In this document: piece after piece, positions 63,979-64,000 of the stretch
Layout of the letters: every line of letters starts with the position of its first letter
Numbering within the stretch: position 1 is the first letter of the stretch
From: Dromaius novaehollandiae
Taxonomy: Eukaryota > Chordata > Aves > Casuariiformes > Dromaiidae
Assembly (NCBI RefSeq): GCF_036370855.1
Contig: NC_088099.1
Coordinates: forward strand, 25,449,501 to 25,513,500
Length of the DNA stretch: 64,000 nt
Direction: 5' to 3'
Translations under genes and position numbers: made by a program
Notes under the pieces: model-generated
The model's database searches: none
What the model was told of the DNA's origin: nothing
What the model saw: only the letters and a program-made list of their open reading frames with translations

Positions 63979-64000
63979 ATGAGACAGACAGACAGACAGA
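63979..64000 (+). repeat. Start of a (GACA)n microsatellite
   Basis: Five units of GACA reaching the window edge, so the full length is unknown. Confidence 0.85.

Overview
This window is vertebrate nuclear DNA, almost certainly from a bird. It is AT-rich, its genes are split into many exons with consensus splice sites, and it carries two CpG islands. CR1 LINEs are scattered through it, including an antisense copy (about 32.74-33.23 kb) whose 3' end reads like the CR1 copies typical of neoavian birds, and a sense copy ending in the ATTCTATG-type tail. Three protein-coding genes can be reconstructed exon by exon: STEAP2 (+), CFAP69 (+) and FAM237B/NPGM (-). The order STEAP2 - CFAP69 - FAM237B matches the block on human 7q21.13 (STEAP1-STEAP2-CFAP69-FAM237B-GTPBP10-CLDN12), so the window looks like an ordinary, syntenic stretch of amniote genome.

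Layout. 1-370: a CpG island, probably the STEAP2 promoter and first non-coding exon region. About 0.84-2.48 kb: an old antisense CR1 copy in the presumed first intron. 6.06-17.72 kb: four STEAP2 coding exons (489 aa, complete), followed by a long AU-rich stretch that is probably 3'UTR, up to poly(A) signals near 23.2 kb. 23.25-26.4 kb: intergenic, with a possible MIR-like fragment. 26.45-27.55 kb: the CFAP69 CpG island, containing a strong RFX X-box 33 bp before the start codon. 26.736-57.260 kb: 23 coding exons of CFAP69 (943 aa, complete, every phase consistent), with several CR1 remnants in the introns and one textbook U12-type intron. 57.43-62.0 kb: intergenic, with a striking 83-nt hairpin. 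62.055-62.438 kb: the coding exon of FAM237B on the minus strand, convergent with CFAP69. The last 40 bases enter a GACA microsatellite.

The genes are not an operon and do not share a pathway. STEAP2 is an endosomal/plasma-membrane metalloreductase for iron and copper. CFAP69 is a component of motile cilia and sperm flagella, which fits the X-box in its promoter. FAM237B encodes the secreted, amidated hypothalamic small protein NPGM.

I did not find a novel system. The observations most worth checking are the U12 intron in CFAP69, the X-box, the complete NPGM precursor, the 58.45 kb hairpin, a CTCF-like motif inside CFAP69, and a hairpin just before CFAP69 exon 13. Exon coordinates were derived by reading splice sites against remembered vertebrate orthologues; no alignment or database search was run.
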